NCBI RefSeq assembly: GCF_000702005.1 | Contig: NZ_JNKI01000012.1 | Location: forward strand, 1-64,000 | Direction: 5' to 3' | DNA length: 64,000 bases | DNA from: Selenomonas sp. ND2010 | GTDB taxonomy: Bacteria; Bacillota; Negativicutes; Selenomonadales; Selenomonadaceae | Program-made: the position numbers and the translations under genes | The notes under the pieces: generated by a model | The model's database searches: none | Seen by the model: only the letters and a program-made list of their open reading frames with translations | Told to the model about the DNA's origin: nothing | Part shown: positions 7,417-16,096 of the stretch, in pieces | Layout of the letters: every line of letters starts with the position of its first letter | Position numbering within the stretch: position 1 is the stretch's first letter

Positions 7417-8007
7417 ATGAATCGCAGAGATTTTTTGAAAAATACCATATGTATGGGAGCGGGACTAACACTGGCACCGGGACTAATGCATCATAAGGCT
7501 GTGGAAGCTGCCTGGGGGGGAGGCAATGATCTCTCGGGAGTTTCCATCCGCGAGACGTATCTGCAGTTCAGTTCGTTGCAGGCGCGTACGACGACGGATG
7601 GGGTGGTTATCCATCACATCGGTGGTACGAATCGCGATGTTTCGGCAGAAGAAGTTCATGAATGGCACAAGAATAATGGCTGGGCTGGTATTGGCTATCA
7701 TTTCTTGATTCGAAAAGATGGAACCATTGAACGCGGCCGCCCAATGAATATGCTGGGGGCTCACTGCTATCAGCAGAATTGGCACACCGTTGGGGTCAAT
7801 ATCGTAGGAAACTTTATGGAAGCACATCCTACTTCGGCACAGATGGAGTCGGCGGCCAAGCTCTTGCGGGCGTTGAGTCGTTACTATGGATTTCCAGTCA
7901 ATCGGGAACATATCAAGGGACACCGCGAGTACAATTCGACGGACTGTCCGGGTGACATTTTGTATCGTATGTTGGACAATTTGGTCTATAATGCGGCATG
8001 CTTGTAA
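7417..8007 (+). CDS. Tat-exported N-acetylmuramoyl-L-alanine amidase (Amidase_2/PGRP fold)
   Basis: This 196-residue enzyme starts with a twin-arginine signal (RRDFLKN, then a short hydrophobic stretch ending near VEAAW, about residue 33), so it is probably exported folded by the Tat genes at 58448-59990. The catalytic domain shows VVIHHIGG, then GIGYHFLIRKDG, and near the end GHREYNSTDCPG, which supply the zinc ligands of the T7-lysozyme/PGRP amidase family. It should cleave the bond between N-acetylmuramic acid and the stem peptide in the periplasm, for wall turnover or recycling. The downstream gene follows after 20 bases, suggesting co-transcription. Confidence 0.88.
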   Translation: MNRRDFLKNTICMGAGLTLAPGLMHHKAVEAAWGGGNDLSGVSIRETYLQFSSLQARTTTDGVVIHHIGGTNRDVSAEEVHEWHKNNGWAGIGYHFLIRKDGTIERGRPMNMLGAHCYQQNWHTVGVNIVGNFMEAHPTSAQMESAAKLLRALSRYYGFPVNREHIKGHREYNSTDCPGDILYRMLDNLVYNAACL

Positions 8008-8027
8008 CAGTACGGGGAGGTATAATT

Positions 8028-8360
8028 ATGCGATATCGATGGTTCGCCAAGGAGGAAGAACGCGTCGATGCGTTTGGCGTACCTGTCAGTCGTGCTGAGC
8101 ACGATGAAGCACTGCATCCCAAACCGCCGGGCTATGCCCGGGGCGAGGTCCTGGCTATTGTTCTAGCGGTAGTCATTTTGGGCTATGAATGGGTTAACGA
8201 CGATGCACCGCTGATCTTTGTCTGTGTTTCTTTTTTGGTCTATGAATTGCAGCCCATCGTGTTGAAGGTTTACGGCCCACGAGGGCAGATACTATGCAAT
8301 GTAATCCGAGGGTTTAGCCTGGCGACTTTTATCGGTGCGCTGGCTTGGACGTTTTTATGA
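8028..8360 (+). CDS. Small membrane protein of unknown function
   Basis: This 110-residue protein has a charged N-terminal segment (1-40) and about three hydrophobic segments (41-57, 62-82 and 92-110), with very little after the last helix. The frame is open from an ATG at 7998, but GGGGAGG at 8014-8020 sits 8 bases before the ATG at 8028, which is chosen. It is probably co-transcribed with the preceding amidase gene. I recognise no family. Confidence 0.6.
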   Translation: MRYRWFAKEEERVDAFGVPVSRAEHDEALHPKPPGYARGEVLAIVLAVVILGYEWVNDDAPLIFVCVSFLVYELQPIVLKVYGPRGQILCNVIRGFSLATFIGALAWTFL

Positions 8361-8390
8361 AGAAGATTTCATAAAAGCGTCTTTTTTTTT
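8348..8390 (+). terminator. Intrinsic terminator overlapping the stop codon
   Basis: GACGTTTTTATGAA (8348-8361) pairs with TTCATAAAAGCGTC (8068+300 to 8381) and is followed by a run of nine or more T. The last codons and stop of the small membrane protein form the left arm. Confidence 0.85.
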
Positions 8391-8494
8391 ATAATTATAA
8401 TAATTTAGCTTTATAAAAATATATATAAAAAATATTATTTTTTTTTATTGTTAAGCAGGAGATTGAAAAAATTTATCGAATTTCATTGTATAAG

Positions 8495-8719
8495 AATTTT
8501 TTCAGGAGGATAGACGGTGGCCCGAAAAGGTCCGTTGATGTGGAGATCGACCGCTATCCGACGGGAGATAACGGTGCAAGAAATAAGATGCGTGGGAGCC
8601 TTGTTTTGCATACGGATTGTGTATATTAACAGACTGGGTCTGTTTTTATAGATATATATTCGAAAAGCAGTCAAATTAGGGGAGACTGACTTTTCCACAA
8701 CATCCAAGGGGGATTTTTT
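8495..8719 (+). promoter_or_regulatory. Structured leader of the glycogen operon
   Basis: The 359-bp gap before glgC starts AT-rich and then becomes a structured stretch. Hairpin 1 pairs ACGG (8514-8517) and GCC (8520-8522) with GGT and CCGT (8529-8535). Hairpin 2 pairs ACCG-TATC (8550-8558) with GATA-CGGT (8567-8575). A terminator-like ACAGAC/GTCTGT with T5 lies at 8629-8647. A last hairpin pairs GAAAAG-AGTC (8662-8672) with GACT-CTTTTC (8684-8695). This arrangement suggests attenuation or a riboswitch-like leader. It does not match a riboswitch class I know. Confidence 0.4.
8517..8651 (+). CDS. Possible 44-residue leader peptide before glgC
   Basis: A GTG at 8517 lies 6 bases after a very strong AGGAGGA (8504-8510) and opens a 44-codon frame ending at TAG 8651, immediately after the terminator-like hairpin. 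The peptide is basic at first (RRE, RKG) and hydrophobic later. The ribosome-binding site is better than that of many genes here, so translation could be coupled to the leader structure. Equally, the AGGAGG could belong to an RNA structure. No homologue is recognised. Confidence 0.25.
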   Translation: MARKGPLMWRSTAIRREITVQEIRCVGALFCIRIVYINRLGLFL

Positions 8720-9874
8720 ATGAGAAAGACAGAATGCTTAGCAATGATCCTGGCTGGTGGCCAGGGCAGCCGTTTGGGGGCGCTGACGAAGAAAATCGCC
8801 AAGCCGGCCGTGCCGTTTGGGGGTAAATACCGCATTATTGATTTCCCGCTGAGCAACTGTGCGAATTCGGGCATTGAGAAAGTCGGTGTGCTGACGCAGT
8901 ACCGTCCGTTGGAACTGCATAACTATTTAGCGTCAGGAAGTGCCTGGGACCTCGACAAGAAGGACGGAGGCGTATTTATCCTGCCACCGTATGCGAGAGA
9001 AAAAGGGGCAGAATGGTATCGTGGAACGGCAGATGCCATCTATCAGAACCTCAATTTCATTGACCTGGCAGATCCGGACTATGTCCTGATCCTTTCCGGG
9101 GACCACATTTATACGATGGATTACTCTTGGATGCTCGATGCTCATAAGATGAACAAGGCCGAGGCAACAATCGGCGTAATTGAAGTCCCTTGGGATGAAG
9201 CTCCACGCTTTGGTATCATGAACACGGACAAAGACGGCCGTATCGAAGAATTTGAGGAGAAACCGGCAAATCCGAAGAGCAATCTGGCCTCGATGGGAAT
9301 CTACATCTTCAACAAGAACTTCCTCAAGAAATACCTCGAGGATGATGCAAAAGATGAGACCAGCAGCCATGACTTCGGCAAAAACATCATTCCCAAGATG
9401 CTGGCAGATAAAGCACGTCTCTATTCCTACGCATTCGATGGCTATTGGAAAGATGTCGGAACGATTGAAAGCCTTTGGCAGGCGAACATGGACCTTCTGC
9501 AGGACGTTCCGCCCTTCGAGCTCAACGGAGATTGGAAGATTTATTCCTCCAATCCGTCTATGCCACCGCATTTTGTCGGTCCAGATGCCAAAATCAAGAA
9601 TTCCATGGTAAGTGAAGGCTCCATGGTTTTAGGCGAAGTCGAAAATTCCGTCATCTTCCCGGGCGTGCGCATCGGGAAAGGCGCGAAGATTACGAATTCG
9701 GTCGTTATGCCTTCAACGGTCATTCGGGAAAATGCCGTTGTCGACTATGCAATTATCGCTCAGAACTGTGAAATCGCAGAAGGTGCGAAGGTAGCTGGTG
9801 AGAAAGGTGCCATTACTGTCGTAGCAGAAGGCGAGACAGTAGAGAGTGAGGCAGGCAGCAAACAGGCTGGCTGA
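8720..9874 (+). CDS. glgC: Glucose-1-phosphate adenylyltransferase, catalytic subunit
   Basis: This 384-residue protein makes ADP-glucose from ATP and glucose-1-phosphate, the committed step of bacterial glycogen synthesis. The nucleotidyltransferase domain opens with [12 protein letters not shown] and [15 protein letters not shown] (nucleotide and sugar-phosphate binding). [10 protein letters not shown] carries the metal-binding aspartate and [13 protein letters not shown] lies near its end. The C-terminal part (~280-365) is a left-handed beta-helix used for subunit contacts. In Firmicutes GlgC pairs with the GlgD-type subunit, which follows 52 bases downstream. It is the first gene of the glycogen cluster, behind the structured leader. 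Confidence 0.96.
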   Translation: MRKTECLAMILAGGQGSRLGALTKKIAKPAVPFGGKYRIIDFPLSNCANSGIEKVGVLTQYRPLELHNYLASGSAWDLDKKDGGVFILPPYAREKGAEWYRGTADAIYQNLNFIDLADPDYVLILSGDHIYTMDYSWMLDAHKMNKAEATIGVIEVPWDEAPRFGIMNTDKDGRIEEFEEKPANPKSNLASMGIYIFNKNFLKKYLEDDAKDETSSHDFGKNIIPKMLADKARLYSYAFDGYWKDVGTIESLWQANMDLLQDVPPFELNGDWKIYSSNPSMPPHFVGPDAKIKNSMVSEGSMVLGEVENSVIFPGVRIGKGAKITNSVVMPSTVIRENAVVDYAIIAQNCEIAEGAKVAGEKGAITVVAEGETVESEAGSKQAG

Positions 9875-9926
9875 GTCGCAGCATATAAACAGCAACCTAG
9901 TCGTAGTTGGATCGGAGTGAATAAAA

Positions 9927-11033
9927 TTGAAAACAGTAATGGGGATTATCAATCTTCAGGAAGATAATAGCTTGATTCGCGACCTGACGGCGCGCCGTGC
10001 CGTAGAGTCGATTCCATTTGCCGGCCGTTACCGGTTGATTGACTTTACCTTGTCCAGCATGGTGAATTCCGGCATTTCAAATGTCGGAGTCATGCTGCCG
10101 GATAAACCGCGTTCCGTACTGGACCATCTGCGTTCTGGTAAGGATTGGGATTTGGCCCGCCGCCATGATGGCTTGTTTTATCTTCCCGCCCCACAGCAGG
10201 AAGATATGAACCGCAAGGGGGATTTGAAGAATTTCTATCATAATCTGGATTTCTTCGAGCACAGTTCCCAGCGCTACGTCCTTCTTACCAGCGGCAGTTT
10301 CGTCTATAATGTGGATTTTAGCCAGTTGTTGCGTTTCCACCAGAACACGAATGCCGATATCACGGTGGTTTATAATACGGCAAGCGAGGAATCTCATGGC
10401 AAGAATGTCGTTATCGAAACCGCTGAGAATGGTCTGGTTACGGATATTGCGGAGAAACCAGCTGCTTATGACGGGACGCAGGTTTCTACGAACGTCTATC
10501 TCATGGAGAAGCGCATCTTTGTTGAGATGATTCGCTATACCTATGAGCATGGCGGACAGGACTTCCTGATTGATGGTATTATCCGCCGCGCCGCAGAGTA
10601 TAACATCTACGGCTTTGAACATGATGGTTATGTAGCACACGTGGATTCTACGGCAGCATACTACAAGGCCAACATGGATATCCTGCAGCCAGAGGTATGG
10701 GAGGAGCTCTTTATGGGGCAGCATCCCATTTACACGAAGGTAAAGGATGAAGTGCCGGTCCAGTATAAGGAAACTGCCAAGGTCAATAATTCACTGATTG
10801 CCAATGGCTGCATTGTCCGTGGAGAAGTAGAGAATAGCATCTTGTTCCGCGGAGTTAAAGTGGCTGAGGGAGTCAAAATCAAGAATTCTATCATTATGCA
10901 GAAGTGCGATATCCAAGAAGGTTCGCTGCTGGAAAATGTCATCTGTGATAAGAATGTCATCATTTCCAAGGAGAAGTGGCTCAAGGGAGCTGCTAACTAT
11001 CCGCTGATTGTTACCAAGAATGTCGTAATTTGA
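9927..11033 (+). CDS. glgD: Glucose-1-phosphate adenylyltransferase, GlgD subunit
   Basis: This 368-residue GlgC paralogue keeps the fold (SIPFAGRYRLIDFTLSS and a C-terminal beta-helix). Its N-terminal nucleotide loop has become INLQEDNSLIRDLTARR instead of the G-rich GlgC loop, as is usual for Firmicutes GlgD. In studied species GlgD has little activity itself and raises GlgC activity in a hetero-oligomer. The start is TTG at 9927, preceded by GGAG 9 bases upstream. A nested stem-loop follows before glgP. Confidence 0.94.
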   Translation: MKTVMGIINLQEDNSLIRDLTARRAVESIPFAGRYRLIDFTLSSMVNSGISNVGVMLPDKPRSVLDHLRSGKDWDLARRHDGLFYLPAPQQEDMNRKGDLKNFYHNLDFFEHSSQRYVLLTSGSFVYNVDFSQLLRFHQNTNADITVVYNTASEESHGKNVVIETAENGLVTDIAEKPAAYDGTQVSTNVYLMEKRIFVEMIRYTYEHGGQDFLIDGIIRRAAEYNIYGFEHDGYVAHVDSTAAYYKANMDILQPEVWEELFMGQHPIYTKVKDEVPVQYKETAKVNNSLIANGCIVRGEVENSILFRGVKVAEGVKIKNSIIMQKCDIQEGSLLENVICDKNVIISKEKWLKGAANYPLIVTKNVVI

Positions 11034-11043
11034 TAGGCAAAGT

Positions 11044-11101
11044 CAGCCGTTGTAACGAGGTACCATTGCTTATAACGGGCAGTGGGATCGGACAACGGCT
11101 G
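11044..11101 (+). promoter_or_regulatory. Nested stem-loop between glgD and glgP
   Basis: CAGCCGTTGT (11044-11053) pairs with ACAACGGCTG (11092-11101), and CCATTGC (11063-11069) pairs with GCAGTGG (11079-11085) inside. No T-run follows directly, so it is more likely an RNA-processing or stability element, or a weak attenuator, than a full terminator. Confidence 0.5.
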
Positions 11102-11158
11102 TTCTTGTTATAAAAACTCAAGGGTTTCGTGGCTCAAGGCCAAAGGGGAGTGTTTTAT

Positions 11159-13636
11159 TTGGCAAGAGAAAAGAAAGAAAAAAAACAGAAGGGACCAAAG
11201 AGTAAGGAATTTGAAAAACTCAAAGAAGGTCTTAAAGTTCGTTTCGTGAACACCGCTCATATCATGTGGGGCCGTGACCTCAATGAATTGACGGAAAATG
11301 AAATCTATCAGACTGTGGCAGCAACTGCCAAGCAGTACATTTCCGATAACTGGATTAAGACGAATCGCACTTATGGAGAGCGTGAGGAGAAACAGGTCTA
11401 TTATTTCTCCATTGAATTTTTGATGGGACGATTGCTGAAGTCCAATTTGATCAATCTCGGCATTGAAGAAGCTGTTCGCGAAGTCTTGGAAGGCTTTGAC
11501 TTGAAACTTTCTGAGGTATTCGAAGAAGAGCCGGATGCAGGTCTTGGCAATGGTGGCTTAGGCCGCCTGGCTGCTTGCTTTATCGATTCGATGGCAGCGC
11601 ATCGTCTGCCTGGTCATGGCTGCAGCATCCGCTATCAGTATGGTTTGTTTGAACAAAAAATCATCAATGGCAACCAGGTTGAGATTCCGGATAATTGGCT
11701 GAAAAATGGTTTTGCCTGGGAATATCGCAAGCCAGATAAGGCTGTAGACGTTAAGTTTGGCGGTAACGCCTACATGAAGGAAATGCCAGATGGCAGCCTC
11801 AAGCTGGTTCACGAACATGCGCGGACCGTTATGGCAGTCCCGTATGATGTGCCAATTGTAGGGTATCACAACAATACGGTCAATACGCTGCGCCTTTGGA
11901 ATGCAGAGGTCAACCGGGATTTCTCGGACTATGGCATGTTGACGCAGGAACAGATGCGGCAGAAAAATGAATATCGCCTGTTTGTGGAAAGCATTACGCG
12001 TTACCTGTATCCGGATGACAGCACCTATGAAGGCCGCCGCATGCGTTTGATACAGGAATACTTCATGACTTCTGCTGGCGTGCAGAGTATTGTCCGTCAC
12101 TTCAAGAAGACGGGCATGAACCTTCATGACTTTGCGCAGAAGATTGCTATCCATATTAACGATACCCATCCGGCAGTGGCGGTGGCAGAGCTTATGCGCA
12201 TCCTGGTGGATGAGGAAGGCTTCGAGTGGAATGAGGCATGGGCTATCACTAAAAATACCATTGCCTATACCAACCACACGATTATGCCAGAGGCTTTGGA
12301 AACGTGGCCTGTGGATATGTTCCGGGAGCTTTTGCCGCGCATCTACATGATTATCGACGAAATCAATCGCCGTCATCTCTTGGAGGTTCGGGCTCGTTAT
12401 CCGCGTAACGAAGGTAAGGTTCATGCCTTGTCCATTATCCAGGATGGCTTGGTCCATATGGCAAGACTTTCCATCGTAGGCGGTCACAGCGTCAATGGTG
12501 TCGCCAAAATTCATTCGGATATTTTGAAGGATACGACGCTTCGCGATTTCTATGAGTACAATCCGAAGATGTTCAACAATAAAACGAATGGAATCACGCA
12601 TCGCCGCTGGCTTATGGGGGCTAATCCAGAACTGGCCGACCTCATTGATGCGACTATTGGCAGCCGCCGTTGGCATCGGCATCCCGAACAGTTGGATTTG
12701 CTCAATGACTACGTAGAGGACAAACCGTTCTTGGCAGAATTGGGCAAAATCAAACATCTCCGCAAGGAGGCGCTGGCAAAATACATTAAGGAACACAATG
12801 GCATCGAGGTCAACCCGGATTCGATTTTCGATATTCAGGTAAAACGCATCCATTCCTATAAACGTCAGCTTATGAATATCATGCATATCATGTACCAGTA
12901 TCATAAGCTCAAGACGGATAAGAATTTTGACATGTTGCCGACTACGTATATCTTCGGCGGCAAAGCAGCGCCAGGATATTATATTGCGAAAGAGACGATT
13001 CGCCTGATTCTCGCTGTAGCGGATAAAGTCAATAACGATAAGTCTATCAAAGGCAAAATCAAAATCGTCTTTATTGAAAATTTTGGCGTATCGATTGGTG
13101 AGATTGTTTATCCGGCAGCCGATGTCAGTGAGCAGATTTCTACTGCCTCGAAAGAAGCTTCAGGAACAGGCAACATGAAATTCATGATGAATGGCGCCAT
13201 TACGTTGGGAACTCTCGATGGAGCCAACGTCGAAATCCGTGAGGCAGTAGGCGGTGATGAGCATTGCGTCATCTTTGGCCTGCGTGCTGAGGAGGTACTC
13301 AATTATTACGCAACGGGAACTTATTCCGCTTGGGATGAGTACAATACCAATGAAAACGTTCGTATCGTAGTGAATCAGTTGACGGATGGGACCTATGGCG
13401 ATTTCCGTTCGCTCTATGAATACTTGGTCCATGCCAATGATGAGTTCTTTATCCTGAAGGATTTCAATGCGTATGCTGCAGCCCATGTAGAAATCATGAA
13501 ACGGTATCAGGACCGTTTCCATTGGCTCAAATCATCAGCTATGAATATTGCAAATTCCGGATGCTTCTCGTCTGACCGGACTATTGACGAGTACGCAAAT
13601 GAAATCTGGCAGGTAAAACCTGTTATGATTCCGTAA
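11159..13636 (+). CDS. glgP: Glycogen phosphorylase
   Basis: This 825-residue GT35 phosphorylase releases glucose-1-phosphate from alpha-1,4 glucan ends using pyridoxal phosphate. DEEPDAGLGNGGLGRLAAC-type and NDTHPAVAVAELMRIL stretches, and KEASGTGNMKFMMNG with the cofactor lysine near the C-terminus, are diagnostic. The N-terminus carries a lysine-rich extension of about 20 residues (REKKEKKQKGPKSKEF). The start is TTG at 11159, because GGGGAG sits 8 bases upstream; an in-frame GTG at 11129 has no good site. Having the degradative enzyme inside the synthetic operon is common in Firmicutes. Confidence 0.95.
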   Translation: MAREKKEKKQKGPKSKEFEKLKEGLKVRFVNTAHIMWGRDLNELTENEIYQTVAATAKQYISDNWIKTNRTYGEREEKQVYYFSIEFLMGRLLKSNLINLGIEEAVREVLEGFDLKLSEVFEEEPDAGLGNGGLGRLAACFIDSMAAHRLPGHGCSIRYQYGLFEQKIINGNQVEIPDNWLKNGFAWEYRKPDKAVDVKFGGNAYMKEMPDGSLKLVHEHARTVMAVPYDVPIVGYHNNTVNTLRLWNAEVNRDFSDYGMLTQEQMRQKNEYRLFVESITRYLYPDDSTYEGRRMRLIQEYFMTSAGVQSIVRHFKKTGMNLHDFAQKIAIHINDTHPAVAVAELMRILVDEEGFEWNEAWAITKNTIAYTNHTIMPEALETWPVDMFRELLPRIYMIIDEINRRHLLEVRARYPRNEGKVHALSIIQDGLVHMARLSIVGGHSVNGVAKIHSDILKDTTLRDFYEYNPKMFNNKTNGITHRRWLMGANPELADLIDATIGSRRWHRHPEQLDLLNDYVEDKPFLAELGKIKHLRKEALAKYIKEHNGIEVNPDSIFDIQVKRIHSYKRQLMNIMHIMYQYHKLKTDKNFDMLPTTYIFGGKAAPGYYIAKETIRLILAVADKVNNDKSIKGKIKIVFIENFGVSIGEIVYPAADVSEQISTASKEASGTGNMKFMMNGAITLGTLDGANVEIREAVGGDEHCVIFGLRAEEVLNYYATGTYSAWDEYNTNENVRIVVNQLTDGTYGDFRSLYEYLVHANDEFFILKDFNAYAAAHVEIMKRYQDRFHWLKSSAMNIANSGCFSSDRTIDEYANEIWQVKPVMIP

Positions 13637-13648
13637 TAAAGCCGGATT

Positions 13649-13687
13649 ATTGATGGCAGGCGAGTGGGGATTCGCCTGCCTATCAAT
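13649..13687 (+). other. Strong intercistronic hairpin between glgP and glgB
   Basis: ATTGAT-GGCAGGCGA (13649-13663) pairs with TCGCCTGCC-ATCAAT (13672-13687) with one bulged base and an 8-nt loop. No T-run follows, so it probably tunes mRNA stability or partial termination within the operon. Confidence 0.6.
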
Positions 13688-13710
13688 GGATATAACAGAG
13701 GGGGATTAAT

Positions 13711-16083
13711 TTGAAAACATCAGATCTTAGTGAATTTGACCGATATTTATTCCATCAGGGAACCAATTATCATGCCTATGAGATGCTCGGCGCTCATTTC
13801 GTGGAAGAAAATGGCAAGAAGGGCGTACGGTTTGCGGTTTGGGCACCGCATGCGAAATCCATCACGGTTGTTGGTGACTTTAACAACTGGGATGACCGGG
13901 TAAATCCGATGACTCGTTTGGACGATGGGGAGATTTGGTCGGTCTTTTTGGAAAACATCCCGGAGGGGGCGCTTTACAAATATGCGATTGAACCGCAGTG
14001 GGGGGGGCCTCGTATCTTAAAGGCGGATCCCTATGGATTCTATGCGGAAAAGAAACCGAATACGGCCTCGCGGGTCTATGACATGAGCCATTATGAATGG
14101 AAGGATAATGCTTGGGCTGAGCAGAAACGCCGGGAATCCTCTTATGAGCGTCCGATGCTTACCTATGAGGTTCATGCCGGATCCTGGCGCCGCAATGCCG
14201 ATGGGGAATATTTGTCGTATCGCGAACTGGCTGACCAGTTAATTGACTACGTTCGGGACATGAACTATACTCATATTGAGTTTATGCCGCTTTGCGAACA
14301 TCCTTTTGATGGTTCGTGGGGCTATCAAGCAACGGGGTATTATGCGGTTACCAGCCGCTATGGAACGCCGGATGATTTCCGTTATCTGGTTGATCGGGCC
14401 CATGCAAATGGCATCGGGGTTATCATGGACTGGGTACCGGGGCATTTCTGCAAGGATGAGCAAGGACTCCGTCATTTCGATGGGCAGACCCTCTATGAGT
14501 CGGATAATGAGACTCGTGCCGAAAATTGGGAGTGGGGAACCACGAACTTCGATTACGGCCGTACGGAGGTCCAGAGTTTCCTGATTTCTAATGCCATGTT
14601 CTGGTTTGAAGAATTTCACATTGATGGATTGCGCATTGATGCAGTTGCCAATATGCTCTACCTCAATTATGGGCGCAAAGACGGTGAGTGGCAGCCCAAT
14701 AAATATGGTGACACGGGCAATCTGGAAGCCATGGATTTTTTGAAGAAGCTCAATGAGGCTATCTTCCAGTATCATCCCCAGGCGTTGATGATTGCTGAGG
14801 AGTCTACGGCCTGGCCGTTGATTTCCAAACCGGTCTATATGGGCGGTATGGGCTTCAACTACAAGTGGAACATGGGTTGGATGAACGATATGCTCAAATA
14901 TATGAGCTTAGACCCCATCTATCGCAAATGGAATCACGATAAGGTCACGTTCTCGTTCATGTATGCGTTCTCGGAAAACTTTGTATTGCCACTGTCCCAT
15001 GATGAAGTGGTTCACGGCAAGTGTTCGCTTATCAGCAAGATGCCTGGAGATTATTGGCAGAAATTTGCAGGTTTGCGTTCGTTCTTTGGTTATTGGATGG
15101 CTCATCCGGGCAAGAAGCTGTTGTTCATGGGGGGCGAGTTCGGGCAGTTTATCGAGTGGAATTACGATGACAGCTTGGATTGGCATCTGGTGGAACAATA
15201 TGATATGCATACAAAGATGAAGGAGTATTCCAAGGCGCTTAATAAGTTCTATTGTGACCACAAGGCTTTCTGGCAGGTGGATTTCGATTGGAATGGCTTC
15301 CAGTGGATTGACTGCAACGATAATGAGAACAGCATTGTATCCTTTATCCGCAAGGCAGAGGATAGCAACGATTTCATCATTGCCATCTGCAACTTCACGC
15401 CGGAAGTTCGTCATAATTACCGGATTGGCGTGCCCTCTAAGGGAAATTATGTGGAGGTATTCAATTCGGATGATGAGGCCTTTGGCGGCAGTGGTGTCAA
15501 GAATGCAAATGAAATCGCTTCAGTGGATATTCCCTGGCATAATCGGGAGCAGTCCATTACGCTTACTATTCCGCCACTGGCAACCATCTATTTGCGTTTA
15601 AATGGTCAAACTGGTGCAGGCACGTCTTTTCCTGAGGCTTCGGCGGAAGTAGATGCCAGAGGCCATGAGGAAAAAGAATCTGCCGATAAGGCAGAAGCCG
15701 CTGAAGTAAAGGCTCCGGCTAAGCGCCGCGGCCGTCCGAAAAAGACGGAAGCAGAAAAGACGGAAACTGCCAAAAAAACTGCGGCCAAGAAAACGACTCG
15801 CAAGACCACAGCTAAAGTGACGACGGCAAAAGTAGAAAAGCCAAAGGAAGAAAAGCCCAAGAAGGCGGTGGCTAAGAAAGCTTCTACCGCTAAGACAGCC
15901 ACGAAAGCAGTCACCAAGAAAGCGGCCACGAAAAAAACGACAGCAGCAAAAAAAGAATCGGAAGCTGCTGCCGATAAGAAAGCAACTACCCCTAAGAAGG
16001 CAACGAAAAAATCTGCTGCTGTTACGACGGCAGCCCGTAAAAAAACGGTGAAGAAAAAAGCAGTTGCCGCCGGCGATAAATAA
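13711..16083 (+). CDS. glgB: 1,4-alpha-glucan branching enzyme with a long histone-H1-like tail
   Basis: This 790-residue protein makes alpha-1,6 branches. Residues ~30-125 are a CBM48 domain (FAVWAPHAKSITVVGDFNNW). The GH13 barrel follows, with catalytic Asp310 in GLRIDAVANM, the acid in IAEEST (363-366), and LSHDEVVHGK. A C-terminal beta domain ends near residue 630. Residues 632-790 are extra: a K/A/T-rich, low-complexity tail with an AT-hook-like KRRGRPKK and repeated KKAA/KKTT units, like histone H1 or AlgP-type tails. Usual GlgB ends near 630-640. The start is TTG at 13711 after GAGGGGG. The tail is in frame and glgA follows after 13 bases. Confidence 0.95.
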   Translation: MKTSDLSEFDRYLFHQGTNYHAYEMLGAHFVEENGKKGVRFAVWAPHAKSITVVGDFNNWDDRVNPMTRLDDGEIWSVFLENIPEGALYKYAIEPQWGGPRILKADPYGFYAEKKPNTASRVYDMSHYEWKDNAWAEQKRRESSYERPMLTYEVHAGSWRRNADGEYLSYRELADQLIDYVRDMNYTHIEFMPLCEHPFDGSWGYQATGYYAVTSRYGTPDDFRYLVDRAHANGIGVIMDWVPGHFCKDEQGLRHFDGQTLYESDNETRAENWEWGTTNFDYGRTEVQSFLISNAMFWFEEFHIDGLRIDAVANMLYLNYGRKDGEWQPNKYGDTGNLEAMDFLKKLNEAIFQYHPQALMIAEESTAWPLISKPVYMGGMGFNYKWNMGWMNDMLKYMSLDPIYRKWNHDKVTFSFMYAFSENFVLPLSHDEVVHGKCSLISKMPGDYWQKFAGLRSFFGYWMAHPGKKLLFMGGEFGQFIEWNYDDSLDWHLVEQYDMHTKMKEYSKALNKFYCDHKAFWQVDFDWNGFQWIDCNDNENSIVSFIRKAEDSNDFIIAICNFTPEVRHNYRIGVPSKGNYVEVFNSDDEAFGGSGVKNANEIASVDIPWHNREQSITLTIPPLATIYLRLNGQTGAGTSFPEASAEVDARGHEEKESADKAEAAEVKAPAKRRGRPKKTEAEKTETAKKTAAKKTTRKTTAKVTTAKVEKPKEEKPKKAVAKKASTAKTATKAVTKKAATKKTTAAKKESEAAADKKATTPKKATKKSAAVTTAARKKTVKKKAVAAGDK

Positions 16084-16096
16084 GGAGGATATGGGT

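Noticed and set aside
8495-8719. Possible guanidine-II (mini-ykkC), c-di-GMP or other known riboswitch before glgC
   Set aside because: ACGG occurs near two hairpins, but the loops do not show the paired ACGR tetraloops, and no GEMM-type core is present. It is kept only as an unclassified leader.
15700-16080. glgB tail as a frameshift artefact or a separate histone-like gene
   Set aside because: The frame is continuous from the catalytic domain without a stop, no internal ribosome-binding site and start were found, and codon use resembles the neighbours.
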